Assembly (NCBI GenBank): GCA_902800255.1 | Contig: CADCDV010000032.1 | Coordinates: 2,003 to 8,308 of the forward strand | Length of the DNA: 6,306 bases | Origin: an uncultured Erysipelotrichaceae bacterium | GTDB lineage: Bacteria > Bacillota_I > Bacilli_A > RFN20 > CAG-826 | Direction of reading: 5' to 3' | Shown: positions 5,652 through 6,306 of the stretch, piece after piece | Layout of the letters: every line of letters starts with the position of its first letter | Numbering within the stretch: position 1 is the stretch's first letter | Program-made: the position numbers and the translations under genes | The notes under the pieces: generated by a model | Told to the model about the DNA's origin: nothing | Database searches by the model: none | The model's input: only the letters and a program-made list of their open reading frames with translations

Positions 5652-6306
5652 ATGGTTTGGTTTTACGAATTCTTACATTGGCTAACTGGAAAGATGGAAG
5701 AACCACACATGTTTGGTTGGTTCCACCTCATGATGATTGCAATCGTCATCGCCACTACTGCCCTCTATATCATCCTTTGGCGAAAAGCCGATGAGAAAAC
5801 TTATAGGAAGGTCATCTTCTGGACTTGGATCGTTCTTGTCTTTTTGGAGTTACTTAAGCAGCTCACGATCAACTTTGTCTATAACGAAGCCGACCCCGCT
5901 TTGTCCACCTTCGATTATTATTGGGACCACTTCCCATTCCAGTTCTGCGCGGTGCCGCTATACACCTACCCTCTTGTCGCCTTCCTTCCAAACAAAGGAA
6001 AGGTCTCAAATTTCATTTGGGAGAGTCTTGTGGGATTCACCGCTTGTTTCATCACCATCGGTGGTTTAGCCACTCTCATCTACCCTGAGCAAGCCTTAAT
6101 CGACACCATCGTCATCAACATCCAAACCCTCACCTACCACGGCCTCATGATCGTTGCTGGTATATACACCGCTGTGTGGCTTGGAAAGAGATTTAACCTC
6201 AAAATCTATAGCAAATCCCCTGTAACTTTCATTGGCTTCGTCATTGTTGCCATGATTCTTAACATCACTTTCATCAAGGGAGGAATCATCGCTGAAGGCA
6301 CCACCT
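5652..6306 (+). CDS. Polytopic membrane protein, YwaF/TMEM164-like (TIGR02206-type), C-terminus cut by window edge
   Basis: 218 complete codons from ATG 5652 to the right edge with no stop. Hydrophobic segments at about 21-43, 53-75, 96-113, 122-144, 162-178 and 191-208 suggest at least six membrane spans. HFPFQFCAVPLYTYPLVAFL (93-112) resembles the 'LPLQLC...LY' signature of YwaF-family proteins, and YHGLMIVAGI (162-171) resembles the family's conserved His segment. FVIVAMILNITFIKGG fits the Asn-containing last helices. Human TMEM164, placed in this family, is an acyltransferase with a catalytic Cys; C99 and H163 are candidates for an equivalent pair, but this is inference from memory of the family. 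The gene follows the acyl ligase by 76 bp in the same direction. ATG 5652 has no Shine-Dalgarno site; ATG 5709 (residue 20) has GGAAG 8 nt upstream and is an alternative start. The membrane-protein call is firm, the family call moderate. Confidence 0.72.
   Translation, partial: MVWFYEFLHWLTGKMEEPHMFGWFHLMMIAIVIATTALYIILWRKADEKTYRKVIFWTWIVLVFLELLKQLTINFVYNEADPALSTFDYYWDHFPFQFCAVPLYTYPLVAFLPNKGKVSNFIWESLVGFTACFITIGGLATLIYPEQALIDTIVINIQTLTYHGLMIVAGIYTAVWLGKRFNLKIYSKSPVTFIGFVIVAMILNITFIKGGIIAEGTT

Noticed and set aside
1..6306. Mycoplasma-type recoding (UGA as Trp)
   Set aside because: Trp positions in all four genes are TGG, and no in-frame TGA interrupts any of them.
1..6306. CRISPR array, tRNA, rRNA, insertion sequence or phage gene
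   Set aside because: No regularly spaced repeats, cloverleaf-like segments, terminal inverted repeats or transposase/integrase motifs were seen on either strand.

Overview
The window looks like chromosomal DNA from a low-to-mid GC Gram-positive-type bacterium, most likely an uncultured gut or rumen member of the Bacilli (Erysipelotrichales/RF39-like). This rests on two secreted lipoproteins with clean lipoboxes, AAGGAG Shine-Dalgarno sites on the minus-strand genes, a family 5 peptide-binding protein, a YwaF-like membrane protein, and standard-code use of TGG for Trp. The lineage is an inference from style, not from a marker gene.

Layout: four protein genes in two divergent pairs. On the minus strand, a 638-residue lipoprotein (1690-3606) is followed after 67 bp by a family 5 (OppA-type) solute-binding lipoprotein (1622 down to 1), cut by the left edge. 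A promoter for this pair lies at 3642-3669, and a 10-bp hairpin sits between the two genes. On the plus strand, an AMP-forming acyl/carboxylate ligase (3965-5575) is followed after 76 bp by a polytopic membrane protein of apparent YwaF/TMEM164 type (5652 onward), cut by the right edge.

The 358-bp divergent spacer (3607-3964) holds the minus promoter, a hairpin with T-runs on both sides, a 17-bp palindrome and several shorter inverted repeats. No convincing plus-strand promoter with two good boxes was found there.

How the genes may work together: the minus pair is surface-exposed. The binding protein should capture peptides for an ABC importer whose permease and ATPase genes would lie beyond the left edge. 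The upstream lipoprotein is built from an Ig-like domain plus two diverged copies of a beta-rich module, and its job is unknown. The plus pair joins an enzyme that activates a carboxylic acid to a membrane protein resembling a family that includes an acyltransferase, so a small lipid acylation or remodelling unit is the most interesting hypothesis. No tRNA, rRNA, CRISPR array, insertion sequence or phage gene was seen.
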